From: Epiperipatus broadwayi
Lineage: Eukaryota; Onychophora; Udeonychophora; Euonychophora; Peripatidae
Length of the DNA stretch: 64,000 nt
Reading direction: 5' to 3'
Assembly: GCA_028023455.1 (NCBI GenBank)
Contig: JAQFVV010006311.1
Coordinates: forward strand, 3,024,147 to 3,088,146
This document shows, piece after piece, positions 12,813 through 25,738 of this stretch. Below the pieces are notes generated by a model that was given only the letters and a program-made list of their open reading frames with translations, did not search any database and had not been told where the DNA came from. Every line of letters starts with the position of its first letter. The stretch's first letter is position 1. A program made the translations under genes and the position numbers.

Positions 12813-13340
12813 TATAAAGAATATGTTATGAGTTGCACAGTTAGTGGTTTAATGTCATCAATATTTATAAATGAGTTAGAAAGTATTATAATTAAAAGCA
12901 AGAATAATTAGTCAAGAATAATATATTGTTCTAGATATGTAGATAATATTTTAATAATTTATAATACGAATAAAGTTTATAATGATTTAAGATATATATA
13001 AGAAATAATACCAGTATTTGAGAATCATATTTTTATGTATGTATTTACAGAGAGTATAGCTGAAATTTCTTAACATTTTTAGTCTCTTGAAAGCTCTAAG
13101 TGCTTTAATTTAATAGTTTATATTTTAGTAAATTAAAATTTCACTTGTAAATATATGCGTTCTAGCTTCATTATCTGTGCAAACAGCGCATGCATATATA
13201 TATATATAAACATTTAGAAAGTGATTTAATATTATATATATATAAAATTTATGAAAGTAGAATTTGAAGATAAAATTAAATATTTAGATATAAAAATTCA
13301 CATAGGCAATGATACAAAATTATATTAAAACATTTTGGTG
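12781..13340 (+). pseudogene. reverse transcriptase remnant of P2
   Basis: The plus frame gives SGLMSSIFINELESIII (near 12843-12900), resembling RT motif B, then a stop, then SRYVDNILIIYNTN (near 12925-12975), resembling the YVDD motif with the second Asp changed to Asn. After about 200 bp of unrelated AT-rich sequence the frame resumes with KVEFEDKIKYLDIKIHIGND (near 13255-13315), like the post-YVDD region of PLE RTs. It is cut off by the P1 insertion at about 13372. It is inactive, with multiple stops. Confidence 0.55.
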
Positions 13341-13529
13341 ACCAAGATAAGTTAAGAAAAATTATATGTGATAATATGTTGGGACTATTTCCATCATCTA
13401 TTAATAAAGGTTGAATATTTAGAAAATTGTAAACTTTATTTAATCTTTCAAAATACAAACAACTTGTTAATATTAACACACAAATAGAAAATATAGATTA
13501 GTAGTTACACAATATTTTGAGTAATATTA

Positions 13530-13668
13530 TTCTCCACTCTTCTTCAGGTGTTGCTGGCCTGACCAGTGTCAATATTAGCATAGGAGTCAAATTTATACTT
13601 TGATTCTTGAATATCAAATTTCAAGGTAGTGCTCTAACCAACTGATCTATTCTGTCAAAGGCAACAGA
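13530..13668 (-). promoter_or_regulatory. tRNA-like module of P1, copy A
   Basis: The minus strand reads TTGCCTTTGACAGAATAG, then ATCAGTTGGTTAGAGC (A-box region), later GGTCAGGCCAGCAACAC and AAGAAGAG. It aligns over about 140 bp with the modules at 15110 and 42391. Here the B-box has decayed to AAATTTGACTC. Confidence 0.7.
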
Positions 13669-13689
13669 TATTAGTAATTTCATATATTT

Positions 13690-14461
13690 ATAGATGAGGG
13701 TTGGTTCAAATCTTTCTGAGTCCTTCAATTTTTTTAATACTTATTTTTATGAGCAAGGTTAATTAGGAGTTTCCATCCATTGTATATTGCCTCATTGCAT
13801 TGACTTATAGGATTATTTGTTATTGTTATATGAGCAGCTTTCTTGAATTTTCTTCTTTGCAATCTTTCATCTCTATCCTATTCTTATTAGTACATATGTA
13901 GTCTGCTACTGTAGACACATCTGCTCTTTCTTTTTTTAACCTATTGGTTTGTGTTCTTGCAATCAACATTCAATAGGGTGACAGATTTTGCCAAAATACT
14001 TCTTTCCACATTTACATGGTATTTCATGGATGTAATTCTTGTTTTTCAGTATTTCCAGTTTAAGTTTGGTAGAAGTTGGAATTCATTGAAGTGTGGTATT
14101 GTTGAAGCTGTTCTAATATTATACTGACTGCAGATTTTCTTTAATTTGTCCACCATTCCTAGTATATATGGATACACTACAGGGTCAATAATTGTTTTTT
14201 CTTTTGGTGTCTCTTTTTGTTATCTATTAAAGATTTTCTTGATGACAGCTGATTCTTCATGAGAGTTTTTTCTATGTAAATCTTTTCACTTTTCAAATCA
14301 CAGGTTTTCAAACAAACTTCCTTTGCTCTGTTCCATAGTGATAGCATAATTCCATATTTTATACTTCTGGTATAATGAGTTGTATGTGCCAAGTATTTTC
14401 CAGTGTATGTTGGTTTCCTGGACACTGATATTTTTACTTTACCCTGAGGAAATTTTGTCAC
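13690..14461 (-). pseudogene. PLE RT C-terminus and endonuclease remnant, copy A
   Basis: The open part (14177-14461) reads PQGKVKISVSRKPTYTGKYL then LAHTTHY, corresponding to the post-YVDD segment of copy C (PHGKIKTTVY, THTGKYLAYT). SEKIYIEKTLMKNQ matches EKEKIYIEQNGY of copy C. Further on, stops interrupt the GIY-YIG region. Only the RT C-terminal extension and the endonuclease remain; no catalytic RT core is present. Confidence 0.75.
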
Positions 14462-14554
14462 AAGAACATAACATAACAGTCAATATAATATGAGAACAGC
14501 TTTCAAAGGCCACATCACATTTCTAGGAAGTCTAATTTCTACTAAGTCTAAATT

Positions 14555-14692
14555 ATAATATTTAAACAGCATTGAATTGTTGTACATGCGCCTTGGATTT
14601 TAAATATAAAATGAATGAATACTAACACTTCAATCACATGATAAAGTATTTGGAAAAGATAGAATGGCCATCACACTATAAAAAATAATTGA
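14555..14692. mobile_element. 138-bp insertion flanked by a 13-bp target duplication
   Basis: CTAAGTCTAAATT occurs at 14542-14554 and again at 14693-14705, interrupting the endonuclease linker of copy B, so this is a direct view of a target-site duplication. The insert (TGTACATGCG, then AATGAATACT, then AGATAGAATGG) resembles 43941-44080, indicating a dispersed short element. Confidence 0.75.
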
Positions 14693-14705
14693 CTAAGTCT
14701 AAATT

Positions 14706-15000
14706 GAAAATGCTAAAGAACCAAAACTGTATCTATGAAATACCATGTGAATGCAGAAGAAAGTATATTGGAAAGACTTGTCACTGTTAAACAGTCATTG
14801 AGAGAACACAAACTAATGATTAACAAAGAAAAACAGATGTGTCTACAGTAGCAGACAATGAATGTACTAATGATCATATGTTCAGTTGAGAAAATACAAA
14901 AATATTGGATAGTGAGAAAAAGATGCAAAGAAGAAGATTCACAGAAGATGCTCATATGACAATGGCAAATAATTATATAATTCAACTTAGTGTGTGGCAA
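14706..15000 (+). pseudogene. GIY-YIG endonuclease remnant, copy B
   Basis: The plus strand reads NCIYEIPCECRRKYIGKT, then a stop and frame change, then a REHKLMI-like segment and an AHMTMANN-like tail. It aligns with the copy C endonuclease (IYEIPCECGRTYIGET, QEHKLMI, AHMTMAKN). The Y..YIG core is visible but the frame is broken. Confidence 0.75.
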
Positions 15001-15109
15001 TACATAAAACCTCTAACCTTGCTCTTAAAAATAAATATTAAAAAAATAAAGAACTCAGGGTGATTTGAACTGACTCTCATATATAAATATATAAAATTTC
15101 TATTATCTG

Positions 15110-15255
15110 GTGCCTTTGACAGAATAGCTCAGTTGGTTAAAGCATTGCCTTGAAATTTGATATTCAAGAATCCAAAAGTGTAAATTTGACTCACATGCTA
15201 ATATTGTCACTAGTCAGGCGAGCAACACATGAAGAAGAGGGGAGAATAATACTCC
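15110..15255 (+). promoter_or_regulatory. tRNA-like module of P1, copy B
   Basis: TGCCTTTGACAGAATAGC is followed by A-box-like TAGCTCAGTTGG (15125-15136). Downstream GTCAGGCGAGCAACAC and GAAGAAGAGGGGAG match the modules of the other P1 copies. The B-box is degenerate. Confidence 0.7.
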
Positions 15256-15399
15256 TTGAAATATTGTGTAATTACTAACCTGTGTTGTCTATTTGAGTGT
15301 TATTACTATCAAATTGTTTGTATTTGGAAAGTTTAAATAAAGTTTAAAATGTTCTATACATTTAACATGTCTTGACAGAGGTGGAAATAGTCCATCATA

Positions 15400-16100
15400 T
15401 TATCACACTTTCAAAGAAATACTAGGAAAAATTATTTCTATAGACTCACAGAAAAGATGGCAGTTATTAAAAAAAGTTAAATATAGATATAATATAGATT
15501 AAATATAGCTAGCTTACAAATAAAACAGTTTATTGAATTATATAAAGAGTGTAAAAATAACCCTAAAATATTAAAAATATACCTTTTAATGGTAAAAAAA
15601 TCTACATTATGTAAAAACATTTCTTTGCAAAATCATTATAATGGCAATGATAGTTCAGATAAAAAGTGAATCAACTTTTATATTATCCCCAGATTTATAA
15701 TTCATTAATAAAAAACAAAGATTATATTGACAAATGTATGTAAATTGGATAAATAAATTGTAAAAGTCTGGAAAAATTAATATGTAATTATAAAATAAGG
15801 AGCAATATAAAACACAAAAAATGAAATGCATTCAATGTGGTTAATGTGGACATTAAGGGAAACAGATAAATATCTAAAAGCTATTACAATGCAGTAATTA
15901 GGAAAGATGATATATCTGTTTTATATATTCTCTTTTTAACACATGAACATACATTAGATGCTGTAAAATATTAAACCTTTATATTACATTAAAGATCCAA
16001 AAAGAAGACAAATATATGAAACTTCATATGAAGTATAACATAAAAAAGTGTATGAATACCACCTATAAAACTTCAGTAATAGTAAAATAGTATATATAGC
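15400..16100 (+). pseudogene. C-terminal/endonuclease-like remnant of P2
   Basis: Plus frames give KCIQCG (15824) followed by stops, then AVIRKDDISVLYIL and FLTHEHTLDAVKY (about 15890-15975). This spacing of a Cys pair, a D/S segment and an H...H segment resembles the C-terminal half of PLE GIY-YIG domains. The GIY-YIG core itself is too decayed to see. The context (downstream of an RT remnant, before the terminal repeat) supports the reading, but this is inference. Confidence 0.4.
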
Positions 16101-16112
16101 ATACACAAAACA

Positions 16113-16358
16113 TTTTTTGTATTTATTTTGTGTATTGTTATGTTATATAAATCATTTGCTTCAATTGTTGATGAATTTCCAACAATCTGGATTGCTATAT
16201 CATAATTTTATTTACTTTTATTCATGTTTTATTTTATTATTGTTAGTATAGCTATTTTTATTTCTGTTATAAAACTGTAGATAGCATTCTGTGTGCATAG
16301 TAAGTTTATATTAAAATAGATATTCAACATTTTCTAAGGGCATAAAATCACTTGCCTG
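16113..16358. repeat. right terminal inverted repeat of P2
   Basis: Reverse complement of the 12572-12812 repeat, with substitutions and small indels. Confidence 0.75.
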
Positions 16359-16385
16359 AATAAATTATAAGTATAATTATTAATA

Positions 16386-16800
16386 AAATCAAGTCATATG
16401 TCACATGACTTATATAGCTTGCATTTACAAATATGTAAAATAAAGAATTTGCCAATAGCTCTAAATAAGCTTATTTTTTTAATGACAAATGCTACAAGAG
16501 AATGCATTCTAAATCTTTATTTAGAATTGTTCCTATCCCCAGAACAGTTTTGAGCTATGGCTCTCTTCAGTGAAGAGCTAGTATATGTCTAAAAATTTCA
16601 GAGCTAAATTTAAAGATATGTAGATGTCTGAAAATTTCATATTTTCTCTTTATAAGTTAACTATTAAATAAATGCTTAGCTTGAGCTGGTATTTTGAATC
16701 TGGTGTACTAGCTCCATACTCAAGAGACCCATAGCTTGAAAGCAGTCTGGGATGGGAACAATCCTAGATAAAGATTTAGAATGCATTTTCTTATAACATT
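16386..16800. mobile_element. foldback element F1, copy 1
   Basis: The outer part (about 16490-16580) is repeated inverted at about 16705-16800: GAATGCATTCTAAATCTTTA on the left pairs with TAAAGATTTAGAATGCATT on the right. The inner text GTCTGAAAATTTCA and the leading ATCAAGTCATATGTCACATG match the larger palindrome at 49461-50215. Confidence 0.75.
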
Positions 16801-18088
16801 TATTATAAGAAAGCCTGTTTTAAATATAATTATTAATATAAATATTTTATATAATTGCAATATATATTTTTGTAATTATTTTTTATAATTTATATGAAAA
16901 TAACAGTATAATACATTTCATTTCCATTTTTGATCATAGTTATTATATAGTATCATCATATTCAGATATTCTCTGTCTAGTAATCTCTGAGCTGTAGTTT
17001 TAATTTATTTCTTACTTACCAGTCTTGAAAATTTCCTTGGAGGCAAACACATAAATATTATTTTATTTTTTTAAAGTTATGTATAGATATAAATCCACCG
17101 ATTTAAAAATCTTTTAGTTCCTGTATTCTTTGATAAAGCGTTAGTTTTGATAAAATTGTCTGGGCAATCAACGGTAAATAATATGTCTTTAAAAGTACTA
17201 GTGAATGAATTTAATTTTTGATATTCTGAATAGTGTTTTAACATAAAGGATTTGTTTTAAAAATTCCCCAATTTTTTACATACTGTTTTTAAAATTGGAT
17301 CATTTTAAACTTTGTCATTTTATAATCATTCATCATTGTTTTTAGTAACCATAATTAATACTTGTTAGAGAATATATCAAAAAACTTTGCAAAACTACCA
17401 ATAACTCGAGAACTTTTTAGTGATTAGACAGCCTGTTACAATTATAAAAGATAAATGCATTAATCAAGTCTTGTATTGAAGTTTTTGTGATGCTTTATAT
17501 AACAATCACCAATTTTTGTAACATTGTTATTTCTGGTGATCTTTTTGATTGTTTTATTTTTTAGTACTTTCTAAAACATTTTTTTAATATCTACTTAACT
17601 GAATTTACTATTCATAAAGTTTCTTAAAAACATTTTAATTTACAGAGTGTTCAATATGATAAATGTCTATACTCTTGGTTCAAAGACCTCATCTTATATT
17701 ACAATTTTTTAAATTATTACATTTTATAAAATATACTTTAAATATATTAATTTTACTCACAATTATTGTTTTAGCATGCTTTATATATAAATAAAACAGT
17801 TTGAAATTAATTATCCTAAGACTGGTTTATTAGATAAATGAAATACTTTCAACACAGAGTATAATTAAAATAATTTTTTAGAGAAAAAAACAGATTGACC
17901 TTTCTCTTTTACTTATCTTCTTATAGAGAGGTTTGTTTGAAACACTTAGGTAAGAAAGCATTAATTTTAAATCAATTATACTTCTCTTTTAAAATTATTT
18001 TGAAATTGATTTATTTTATTAATAAACCAGTCATATGAAAATTAATCTTGAAGTGTTATATAATATTAAACATTGCAAGAATCATATA
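16801..18088. other. AT-rich non-coding DNA
   Basis: No supported feature seen. Confidence 0.5.
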
Positions 18089-18221
18089 TGACATAGTTAA
18101 TTCTTTTTTTTTCATGTGTCAAAGCATTGGCAGGAAGCGAATCTGCAAACCCAGGACAATTGCTTGTAAGGCAGATATTCTGACCACTCGACCACCTAAC
18201 GCTTGACATAGTTAATTCTTT
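18089..18221 (-). mobile_element. mini-SINE S2, copy 1 (tRNA body plus A-tail)
   Basis: TGACATAGTTAATTCTTT occurs at 18089-18106 and 18204-18221, a clear target duplication. Between them, the minus strand holds a roughly 79-nt tRNA-like body (18124-18202), then TTTGACACATGA and an A-tail (plus-strand T run). The A-box region GTGGTCGAGTGG and T-arm-like CCTGGGTTTGC are visible. The anticodon-arm text ATCTGCCTTACAAGC resembles tRNA-Val(UAC). It has no pol III terminator of its own. Confidence 0.8.
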
Positions 18222-18479
18222 GAATCAATATTGACATTATTGAATGTTTAAATTGAGAAAAATGTAACATATATTAAATAATAATATAAATTAATTTAAA
18301 ATAGCTTTAAAAAGATAGTATAATTGATTTAAAATTCATGCTTTATGATCAAAGTATTTCTGACAAACCTCTCTAAATATTTGTCTTATGTTTTTGTTTG
18401 AAAATAATCTATTTATCTAATAAATCATTCATATGAGAATTAATCTTGAGGAACTACATATTATTAAATATTTGAAGTG

Positions 18480-18850
18480 TATATATATATAAGTAATGAT
18501 AATATTATTTGATACCTGTATTCCTTTGAAGATATATACATAATACCTTATAATTAAATATTAATAAATATAGTAAAGTAAATATATAAAATACAACTTT
18601 ATTTTTTTTTATCTACCTAAGAGCACTTTTGACTAGCTTTGTCATCTAACACTAATTTGATACATACTTTTAAAGTCTAACTTTCCCACAATTCATTGAT
18701 TTTTATATTTGCTACCTGTCTGTTTATTATGTCATGTTTACATTTATATATTAACATAGCTTCCTTTATTTTCCTTTTGTTATTGTTTCTTTAAATTTGT
18801 AACATTTTCATGTTATTATAATCAAAATTAAATCCATATATATATATATA
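18480..18850. mobile_element. TA-bounded foldback element F2, copy 1
   Basis: ATCTACCTAAGAGCACTTTTGACT (18620), CTAACTTTCCCACAATTC and AGCTTCCTTTATTTTCC all match F2 at 25739-26155 as reverse complement. It is bounded by TA runs at 18480 and 18838. Confidence 0.65.
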
Positions 18851-18909
18851 ATCTATTATGATCATAAAAAACGATATTGAAACATTATCATTTCATCACA
18901 ATTTGTAGT

Positions 18910-19010
18910 TTTTTGAACTATTTTTAATAACTGCAAGTGCTCTTTAGTTCTTTTCTCCAATGTACATCTTGATTCCCTTATATATCCACTACCACATTTA
19001 CATCTTCACT
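18910..19010 (-). pseudogene. GIY-YIG endonuclease remnant, family P3
   Basis: The minus strand reads RCKCGSGYIRESRCTLEKR then TKEHLQLLK. The pattern C.CG..YIGE....(8)KR.KEH is that of PLE GIY-YIG endonucleases. The conserved Gly of YIG is replaced by Arg, so it would probably be inactive. A stop-rich stretch separates it from the linker upstream. Confidence 0.65.
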
Positions 19011-19207
19011 TATATATGATACAAATTAATAAGCATGTGAAGCACTTGATAGAGAAGCTATGGTTTAAGAATAAGGTTTTAGCTTTTGAATTATTTATTT
19101 ATTATTTTATTTAATCCAGGAGATGCATAAAATGCAAAGTCATGTAAATCTTTATATATTTCCCTTATAAAATTTACTTGTTCATTTGAAATATATGGTA
19201 TGATTAA

Positions 19208-19745
19208 CTATATCTTTTTATTATTAGCAGAATCAACCATATTATTAATATTTTTATTTTTATATTTCCTATTAAAATTTTTAATAGTATTATACACAAG
19301 ATGATAATTATATTCAACATTTAATAATTCATTTATATAAATTTCAATTTTTTTACCTTTATCCAATGTATACTTACAAAGATTGTTGTTTCTAGGCAAA
19401 AAAGACTTCAAACCTGCTGTTTTATGTGACATTTGCAACATTGACTTATATGGAAGGTACTCTCTTTTTTCTACTGATTTAATCACCATACAGTAATCTA
19501 GCTTACATCTATTTCTAGTTATGTTAAGAGCAAAAAACTGGACACACATTGACTTTTCATCAGTTTTAATCCATTTAAAACTATCTAAATTGCATAAATG
19601 ACTTTATCAATAAAATTCATTGTCTCAACTATAAATTTTATTATTAATACATTAACATTTTTTAATTTTAATTCATTAGAAATAATTTTAATATATATTA
19701 TTCGATTAATTGATTGATCCATACATTTCACTAACATCTAAAGTA
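19208..19745 (-). pseudogene. PLE RT and linker remnant, family P3
   Basis: An open stretch of 113 residues (19208-19549) contains YKSMLQMSHKTAGLKSFLP and KIEIYINELLNVEYNYHLVY, which fit the region between RT and endonuclease in PLEs. Upstream on the same strand (19700-19745), VICTLDVSEMYGSIN fits RT motif A with its catalytic Asp. An in-frame (ATT)n expansion just before it encodes a run of Asn that would disrupt the protein. The RT YVDD motif is not found, so the interval between motif A and linker is deleted or decayed. Confidence 0.55.
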
Positions 19746-19752
19746 CATATCA

Positions 19753-19753
<1 letters not shown>

Positions 19754-19812
<59 letters not shown>
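19754..19812. repeat. (ATT)n microsatellite
   Basis: About 19 trinucleotide units inside the P3 remnant, with short ATC units at the right edge. Confidence 0.95.
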
Positions 19813-19960
19813 CATCATCATCAATAATAACATCACAAATTTTACCAACAAAATCAAATGACGAACATATTGTATATTTTCCAAATACAAAAATTTCTTG
19901 TAGCATTTTCTAAATAAATTGACATTTCATAATAAAATGCCTTCCAAAAGCCATATATGT

Positions 19961-20502
19961 AGTTTTATAGTTGAAAAGATCTTAGATCATATTGCAGTCA
20001 ACAGATAAAGATTATAATATGTACTATTGTATTATATTTAGTATAAGCTAGTGAAAAGGACTCCTAGATGGATTAAAATTTTTATCGTTGTACTTTTTAT
20101 ATAAATTTATTTTACTGAATATAAAAATATCTATAAATTAATATAACTCTCATCAAGATTGGAAGAAGGAAATTAAACTCTTATTTCTCTTTTATTCAGT
20201 TTTATATATGTGCATATGGTATACTTGGGTGACACTAGGCTGTCTAAACCTAGATAAAGTTACATTATATACTTACTTATATTCTACTGAGTTTGAACTT
20301 CAGTTGGTACACTATTTATAACAGTGTGTAGGATTTTCCACTTTATAACCATAGCACATGCACTTGTATCAAGGGAAAAACATTTTTATCATTCTTTAAT
20401 TGTACAAATAAATTCTCGGACAAATTACCACATAAGAGTCTAACATTATAAATTAATATTTAATATTTCCATAAGCTTATATTTAATACTATAGATTTAC
20501 CA
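19961..20502. other. AT-rich non-coding DNA
   Basis: No supported feature. Confidence 0.5.
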
Positions 20503-20935
20503 GTGGCAATTCACTAAATCTTGAATGACATTCGATGATCTTTAAATGGTAGTCGTTATCGCTTATGATGGCTCACAAATAATAAACAAATACAGTGAGA
20601 ACTATTATTTATGTATGGCCATTAAACACATTTACCTAGACCACTATTGATTAATAAAATGATGATGATAATAATGCTCCTAGCCACAGCTTTAGAACTA
20701 ATTCACAACATAAATTTTATATTTTACCAACCTATAATTATTTACCAAAACTTTGCTTTATTTAAACTATATTTTAATAATTAAATTCTATCAGTGATGA
20801 TGATGATCAAAACTAATCTCACAAGACAATGATTAACTCTAAGAAATATATAAACTTCATTTAACAGAACAAATTAAATTTCATTATTGGTTAATCATTA
20901 ATATAACAATAGAAAATATACATAATTAATAATGT
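20503..20935. repeat. dispersed repeat R1, copy 1 (about 430 bp)
   Basis: Aligns with 51664-52100 in the same orientation. Shared landmarks are GGCAATTCACT, TTTATGTATGGCC/TTTATGGCC, an interior GATGATGAT run followed by CCACAGCTTTAG, and a second GATGATGAT with ATCA.AACTAAT. Neither coding sequence nor TIRs are visible. It may be the 3' part of a LINE or a long SINE. Confidence 0.6.
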
Positions 20936-21029
20936 AATATATAGGGTACAGCACAGACTTTCACATGATCCATCACTCACCACTCTATCTCATATCACTG
21001 ATACACTTGAACACATATATGTCAAAAAG

Positions 21030-23440
<2,411 letters not shown>

Positions 23441-23444
23441 ACAA

Positions 23445-23580
23445 AGTTAAATAGAGAGAGAAACAAATATTTCTCCCACTCTCCTTCTGAGACTTTGGGT
23501 ATTTGGTCATGTAGGTTTGAACTCGATGTCCTACAGCTTCCCTTTCTATAAAAGGAAAATGTGATGATTTTTTATTTTAT
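23445..23580. mobile_element. SINE-like repeat, family S4, copy 1
   Basis: Aligns with 54150-54275 in the same orientation. Common text includes CCACTCTC, GGTTTGAACTCGATGTCCTA against GGTTTAAACTTGGGTGCCCT, TATAGCTTCC/TACAGCTTCC and AATGTGATGAT. The GGTTTGAACTC motif resembles a pol III B-box. Confidence 0.55.
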
Positions 23581-25738
23581 TTTATGCACACACTATTGCA
23601 ATGTAATCACAAGATTAAATTGTAATGTGTACAATATCTATAAAGAATTGTTTTATTCATGATTTCTGGAGAATAGTTTAATTGTTAAATATGAATTTAG
23701 TTAGATTACACTTAATAAAATATTTACATACTTGAAATGGTCATGTTCCAACATTTAAAACACTTTAGCAATAATAATATATTTCATTTTTATTAGGCAT
23801 AACTGTAAAAGGGAAAAATGTAATATTTTTTTCCTTGTGAAATTTTTTTTTAATTTTAATTTTGAAATAAAAAAAATTAAAGGGGATTAAGATTTTTATC
23901 TTTAAAAATATATGAGAAATTGATTATCAATTAGTATATAAATAGAACATTTTTAGAAAGGTAATCTTTCTTGTAAAAAATCCATTGTTTAAGGTTAATA
24001 CAGTAATTCCTGAGGTAGACATGTGACTGGATAGAGAATTAATGTCATGTTGTTTCTAAAATGTAGAGTTCAATAGGATTCAGTAGAGGTGAATTCAGAA
24101 GTTTAAAGTTCAGCTTGGTAGTCTGATGATAAACTGGTCTTATTTTTAATTAAAAGAATTATGCAAAGCATTATCATATTATAAAGCTCACAACAACCAT
24201 GCAATAATGTCTTTCTAAAAGCTGATTTACTGATCTAGCTGTGTAATTAATCTCACTAAAAAAATGTAGCAACAAAATAATTCTGAAAGAATCTTTTAAG
24301 AAAGTTATGTATTGATCCATCCAAAATGTTGGTTATCTCATGTTATATTAATCTGAAATGAAAATATTTGTTAATTTGGGTATTTGTTATTCTGCTTTCA
24401 GAACTGGTTATACTTTACCCATTCAATGAGATTTATTTAAATTTTTTTGAATTAATAATTTCATTCTCTGTAGTAAATTGAAATTTTTAGTCTCTATTTT
24501 ACAATGAATGTTTCAGGAATTGAATTGTATTCTCAAAAATCTATTGCTGCAATAGAGTTTAATCAAAAGTATTATTATGCTTTGTAAAAACTTTGGTAAT
24601 TTCACTTTCTTTATTCTATCTAATCTTTGTTATAGAAAAGATATTTTTTAAAAAATATGCAAAAATTTTAAAGATATTTGATACTATTATTAAATATATT
24701 TTAATTTACTTTTTAAAGAACATTATGCAATCATTATATTTAAAAAATGCTAAATATTTTCATCATATTTCATTGTGTTCTCTTTTGGTATAATTTCATT
24801 TGTATATGGAATAAGAACTATTTAACCAAAATTGCAGGACCTGTTAAATGACTAAAAAATTTAAGAATGCTATATTTTAAGACTATTATATTTATTGTCA
24901 TGAATCATTTTGACAATGTAAAGACTTTATTATGTATTTGTTCTATTTAAAGAAACTTATGTGTTTGAATGACATAATAGAATATCTGCCTATTGGAATA
25001 AACTTAGATTTGAATGAAAAATAGAACTCAACTTTGACTTTATGCATATTAATCAGTGTACTGCTAGAAAAAGACTTACATTTATTTAATATGTCTGATT
25101 ATTGAATGCTTTATTAAAAAATTAAAATTAATATATTAATTGCTAATATTTGCAGAAAGTTAATTTTTTTAAATGATGGGTACTATAAATGAAAATGTTG
25201 TAAAAATGATTTTATTGTATTCACGTTAAATTTAAAGAATGAAGTATATTTTCAACATATTGGTTCCAAGATAATAAATATGTTCATTTTTCAAGAAGTT
25301 TGGCATTTAATTTAATTGCTATGCTCAATCTAATCTCTTAATTTAAATTGCTCCTAACCTTATTGTGCTCCATTTCAGAATACTTACCCTTCATTATAAT
25401 TATCACAAATGATAGAATGTTGTTTTTAAAAGTTAAGTGCTAATTTTATATATACAATGTACTATAAGAAATGTACAATGTTTGTCATGTTTGTTACTTT
25501 ACTTATCCAGTCTGAATGGTTATATATTTCATTTGTATTAGTAACTTCAAATATTTTGCTTATCTCATATTTTGTAAATTGCCATGTTTGTTAACTTAAT
25601 TTATAATGTTACTTGAACTCCTGGAAAGTCAACAGGATATTCAATAATTCTTTTATTAACTTTATTCAGTATAATGGGATGAATATCAAGATGGAATCTC
25701 ATTTTCTTTTATTGATAATGCATATAAATATTTGTTTT
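23581..25738. other. AT-rich non-coding DNA
   Basis: No supported feature. The open frame at 24593-24793 is AT-biased with no domain. Confidence 0.5.

Larger units (their letters stand above)
13372..14474 (-). mobile_element. 5'-truncated PLE family P1, copy A (inverted)
   Basis: Reading on the minus strand, it starts within the RT C-terminal part and runs through a linker, a decayed GIY-YIG region and the tRNA-like module, ending at the terminal-repeat start (GGAAATAGTCC, complement near 13383-13393). All parts match the fuller copy at 39954-42716 in the same order. Its truncated 5' end abuts copy B head to head at about 14474. Confidence 0.75.
14475..15396 (+). mobile_element. 5'-truncated PLE family P1, copy B
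   Basis: Starts at the equivalent of position 41925 in copy C (CAGTCAATATAATATGAGAA against CAGTATAACATCAGAA). It continues through the GIY-YIG domain and the tRNA-like module to the terminal-repeat start (GGAAATAGTCC near 15381). It carries a 138-bp insertion at 14555-14692. Confidence 0.75.
12572..16358 (+). mobile_element. old Penelope-like element with inverted terminal repeats (PLE family P2)
   Basis: About 240 bp at 12572-12812 matches, as reverse complement, 16113-16358, with conserved blocks ATTTTATGC, ATCTATTTTAA and GCACACAGA. Plus-strand relics lie between them: RT motifs on the left (12781-13340) and a GIY-YIG-like relic on the right (15400-16100). PLEs are known to carry pLTRs in direct or inverted orientation, so this fits a 5'-truncated PLE with inverted pLTRs. 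The middle was later invaded by two copies of PLE family P1 (13372-15396). Confidence 0.6.
18900..19960 (-). mobile_element. Penelope-like element fragment, family P3
   Basis: Minus-strand order: RT motif A-like TLDVSEMYGSIN (19700-19745), a linker with INELLNVEYNYHLVYNTIK, a PYISNEQVNFIREIYKDLH segment (corresponding to PYIPKIVDKLRKICNQY in P1), then a GIY-YIG relic (18915-19005). This order is PLE-specific. The sequences differ from P1 and P2, so it is a separate family. Confidence 0.65.

Noticed and set aside
12572-16358. Polinton/Maverick with long TIRs
   Set aside because: The interior shows RT and endonuclease relics and none of the Polinton proteins. It is also far too short, although inserts complicate size.
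19706-19913. Poly-Leu frame on the plus strand
   Set aside because: Shadow of the (ATT)n tract inside the minus-strand PLE relic.
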